From Streptomyces regalis (lineage in GTDB: Bacteria > Actinomycetota > Actinomycetes > Streptomycetales > Streptomycetaceae), in contig NZ_LLZG01000414.1 of NCBI RefSeq assembly GCF_001509475.1, positions 11,913 through 75,912 of the forward strand: a stretch of 64,000 bases of DNA, written 5' to 3'. Below the pieces are notes generated by a model that was not told where the DNA came from, did no database searches, and saw nothing but the letters and a program-made list of their open reading frames with translations. Shown here in pieces: positions 62,134 to 64,000 of this stretch (positions within the stretch are counted from its first letter, which is position 1; every line of letters starts with the position of its first letter). Made by a program: the position numbers and the translations under genes.

Positions 62134-63315
62134 ATGAGGAGCATCACCGTCGTCGGAGCGTCGCTGGCAGGGCTGAGCACGGTCCGCGCGCTGCGCGCAG
62201 AGGGATATGACGGCGAGATCGTCGTCGTGGGGGAGGAGCGCCACACTCCCTACGACCGACCCCCGCTGTCCAAGGACTTCCTCAAGGGGGACATCGACGC
62301 CGCCGCGCTCGCGCTCGGCGACGCGGACGAGTACGAGGTCCTGGACGCGCAGTGGCTGCTCGGCGAGCGCGCCGTGCGGCTCGACCCCGTCGCGCGCACC
62401 GTCACCCTGGCCGGAGGACGGCATGTGCGCACCGACGGTGTCGTCATCGCGACCGGCGCCGGCCCCCGCACCCTCCCCGGCAGCGACGGGCTGGCGGGCG
62501 TCCACACCCTGCGCACTCTGGACGACGCCCAGGCCCTGCGCGCCGAACTGCTCGACGGCCTGCCCCGGGTCGTCGTCATCGGTGCCGGGTTCATCGGCGC
62601 CGAGGTGGCCTCCACCGCGCACCGGCTCGGGCTCCACGTCACCGTCGTCGAGGCGCTCCCCGTACCCCTGGAGCGCCAACTCGGGCGCGAGATGGGTCTC
62701 GTGGTCTCCTCGCTCCACAGCGATCACGGGGTTCAGCTGCTGTGCGGAACCGGTGTGGCGGAACTGATCGGCGAGGGCCGGGTCACCGGCGTACGGCTGG
62801 CGGACGGGCGGGTGCTGCCCGCCGACATCGTCGTGGCCGGCGTGGGAGTGCGGCCCAACACCGACTGGCTGGCCGGTTCCGGAGTGCAGGTGGACGACGG
62901 CGTGGTGTGCGACTCCGGCTGCTCGACCGGCATCCCGGGTGTGGTCGCCGTCGGTGACGTCGCCCGCTGCCCCCACCCCTTCACCGGACGGCACGCCCGC
63001 ATCGAGCACTGGAGCAACGCCACCGAGCAGGCGAAGACCGCTGCCCGCACCCTGCTGACCGGTGTGTCGGCCCAGGCCCCGCTCACCGCGCCGTACTTCT
63101 GGTCCGACCAGTACCAGTCCCGTATCCAGGTCGCCGGATACGTCGCCCCCGGTGCCGAGCCCGAGGTCGTCGAGGGCGACGTCGACAGCCGCACCTTCAC
63201 GGCCGTCTACCGGCGCGAGGGCACCCCCGTCGCCGTGCTCTCCCTCAACCAGCCGAAGTTCTTCAACCGGCTCCGCCGCACCCTCGTCCCCGCCGCCGCG
63301 GCCGTCGTGTCATGA
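62134..63315 (+). CDS. FAD-dependent ferredoxin reductase (copy 2)
   Basis: 393 aa, homologous along its length to copy 1 at 24792: [62 protein letters not shown] (spanning a turn), [20 protein letters not shown](P)H:ferredoxin reductase. ATG 62134 with ggag 6-7 bases upstream preferred to in-frame ATG 62104, which lies inside the operator. First gene of an operon with gcvH-like and glyA. It has no ferredoxin beside it, so it probably shares the Rieske ferredoxin at 24433. Confidence 0.9.
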   Translation: MRSITVVGASLAGLSTVRALRAEGYDGEIVVVGEERHTPYDRPPLSKDFLKGDIDAAALALGDADEYEVLDAQWLLGERAVRLDPVARTVTLAGGRHVRTDGVVIATGAGPRTLPGSDGLAGVHTLRTLDDAQALRAELLDGLPRVVVIGAGFIGAEVASTAHRLGLHVTVVEALPVPLERQLGREMGLVVSSLHSDHGVQLLCGTGVAELIGEGRVTGVRLADGRVLPADIVVAGVGVRPNTDWLAGSGVQVDDGVVCDSGCSTGIPGVVAVGDVARCPHPFTGRHARIEHWSNATEQAKTAARTLLTGVSAQAPLTAPYFWSDQYQSRIQVAGYVAPGAEPEVVEGDVDSRTFTAVYRREGTPVAVLSLNQPKFFNRLRRTLVPAAAAVVS

Positions 63316-63749
63316 CCTCCGCGCCCCAGCTCCCCCTGGAACCCGCAGCGGAGACCGACACGAGCATTCCGCGGCACCTGCGTTACACCTGGGACCACGA
63401 GTGGCTCGTCGTGGACGAGGGCAACGCCACCGTCGGCATCACCGCGTTCGCGGCGAAGGTCCTCGGCGACGTCGTCCACCTCCGACTGCCCGCGGTCGGC
63501 TCCTGGGTCGAGGCGGGGGAGAGCTGCGGGCAGATCGAGTCACTGACCGCCGTCAGCGGCCTGTACGCCCCCGCCTCGGGCCGGGTCCTGGAAGTCAACA
63601 CCGCGCTGGCCGACGACCCCGGTGCCGTCAACGCCGCCCCCTACACCGGCGGCTGGCTGTTCCGGCTGCGCGTCGAGAACATCGCCGGCGCGCTGACCCC
63701 CGATGCCTACGCCGCCCACTGTGCCCACACCCAAGGAGACCGCCGATGA
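63312..63749 (+). CDS. GcvH-like protein lacking the lipoyl-lysine
   Basis: 145 aa. Whole-length similarity to glycine cleavage H protein: [39 protein letters not shown] (through a turn), [25 protein letters not shown]. In normal H proteins the motif is ESVKA, with the Lys carrying lipoate. Here it reads E-S-L-T-A, with Thr79 at the Lys position, read directly from the DNA (gag tca ctg acc gcc, 63537-63551). The N-terminus has about 20 extra residues. ATG 63312 overlaps the fdr2 stop, and glyA overlaps its stop. It cannot be a conventional H protein. Confidence 0.87.
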   Translation: MTSAPQLPLEPAAETDTSIPRHLRYTWDHEWLVVDEGNATVGITAFAAKVLGDVVHLRLPAVGSWVEAGESCGQIESLTAVSGLYAPASGRVLEVNTALADDPGAVNAAPYTGGWLFRLRVENIAGALTPDAYAAHCAHTQGDRR

Positions 63750-64000
63750 CCCTGTTCAACCAGCCCCTGCACGAACTCGACCCCGAGGTCGCCGCCGCGG
63801 TCGACGCGGAGCTGGGGCGGCAGCAGTCCACCCTGGAGATGATCGCCTCCGAGAACTTCGCGCCGGTCGCGGTGTTGCAGGCGCAGGGTTCGGTCCTGAC
63901 GAACAAGTACGCCGAGGGCTACCCGGGCCGCCGTTACTACGGCGGCTGCGAGCACGTCGACGTGGCCGAGCAGATCGCCATCGACCGGATCAAGGAGCTG
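63746..64000 (+). CDS. glyA: Serine hydroxymethyltransferase (3' end outside window)
   Basis: First 85 codons. [72 protein letters not shown] (continuous across several turns) matches the PLP enzyme GlyA, including the IASEN and [13 protein letters not shown] signatures. Converts glycine and methylene-THF to serine, which would carry the end product of demethylation into central metabolism. ATG 63746 overlaps the gcvH-like stop (ATGA). Confidence 0.94.
   Translation, partial: MTLFNQPLHELDPEVAAAVDAELGRQQSTLEMIASENFAPVAVLQAQGSVLTNKYAEGYPGRRYYGGCEHVDVAEQIAIDRIKEL

Overview
This 64 kb window is high-GC actinobacterial chromosome and looks like Streptomyces: GTG and TTG starts are common, third codon positions are strongly G/C, there is a tuf3-type EF-Tu, mycothiol-type (MscR-like) formaldehyde dehydrogenases are present, and small dispersed repeats of the kind common in Streptomyces recur. 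No tRNA, rRNA, CRISPR array, transposase or prophage gene was seen.

Bases 1-16,660 are ordinary housekeeping and accessory genes: EF-Tu (partial), a spermidine-synthase-like protein, an MFS exporter, a thioesterase, GalU, a membrane lectin protein with sigma/anti-sigma-like segments, a secreted carboxylesterase, DedA, two left-handed beta-helix enzymes, a DMT transporter, an XRE-cupin regulator, a YbaK protein, a CDF metal exporter with its ArsR regulator, PobA and a CoA-binding protein.

Bases about 16,780-64,000 form one large choline / glycine betaine / dimethylglycine / sarcosine and one-carbon island. Import is by BCCT and ProVWX. BetA and BetB make betaine. A GbcA-type Rieske oxygenase with Rieske ferredoxin and ferredoxin reductase removes the first methyl as formaldehyde, which the mscR-MBL pairs would take to formate. 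DMGDH-type enzymes, heterotetrameric sarcosine oxidase and a monomeric sarcosine oxidase remove the others. FolD, PurU (two copies), FolP, a MetF-like protein, GcvH-like protein and GlyA handle folate carbon, and an FdhF/YdeP-family oxidoreductase may oxidise the formate. Many steps are duplicated: mscR-MBL, gbcA, ferredoxin reductase, DMGDH, purU and iclR.

The main discovery is a cluster-wide control system. Nearly every transcription unit in the island carries a pair of 17-bp boxes (consensus GTTGCgnATAgCGCAAC) with starts 19 bp apart (18 bp at fdhF), usually about 23-30 bp downstream of a TTGAC(A/C/G) hexamer. I infer that the IclR regulators encoded here bind them; two of those regulators have the box lying over their own start codon.

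The island is also being remodelled. The first gbcA is broken by a perfect 44-bp tandem duplication, and the second has a 10-codon deletion at the same nucleotide. The SoxD and SoxA subunits are fused in frame through a dispersed repeat, and another repeat is inserted in frame in the second MBL protein. A pabB copy carries several lesions and a repeat scar, and a cupin gene and an MFS gene are decayed. The GcvH-like protein has Thr where the lipoyl-lysine should be.
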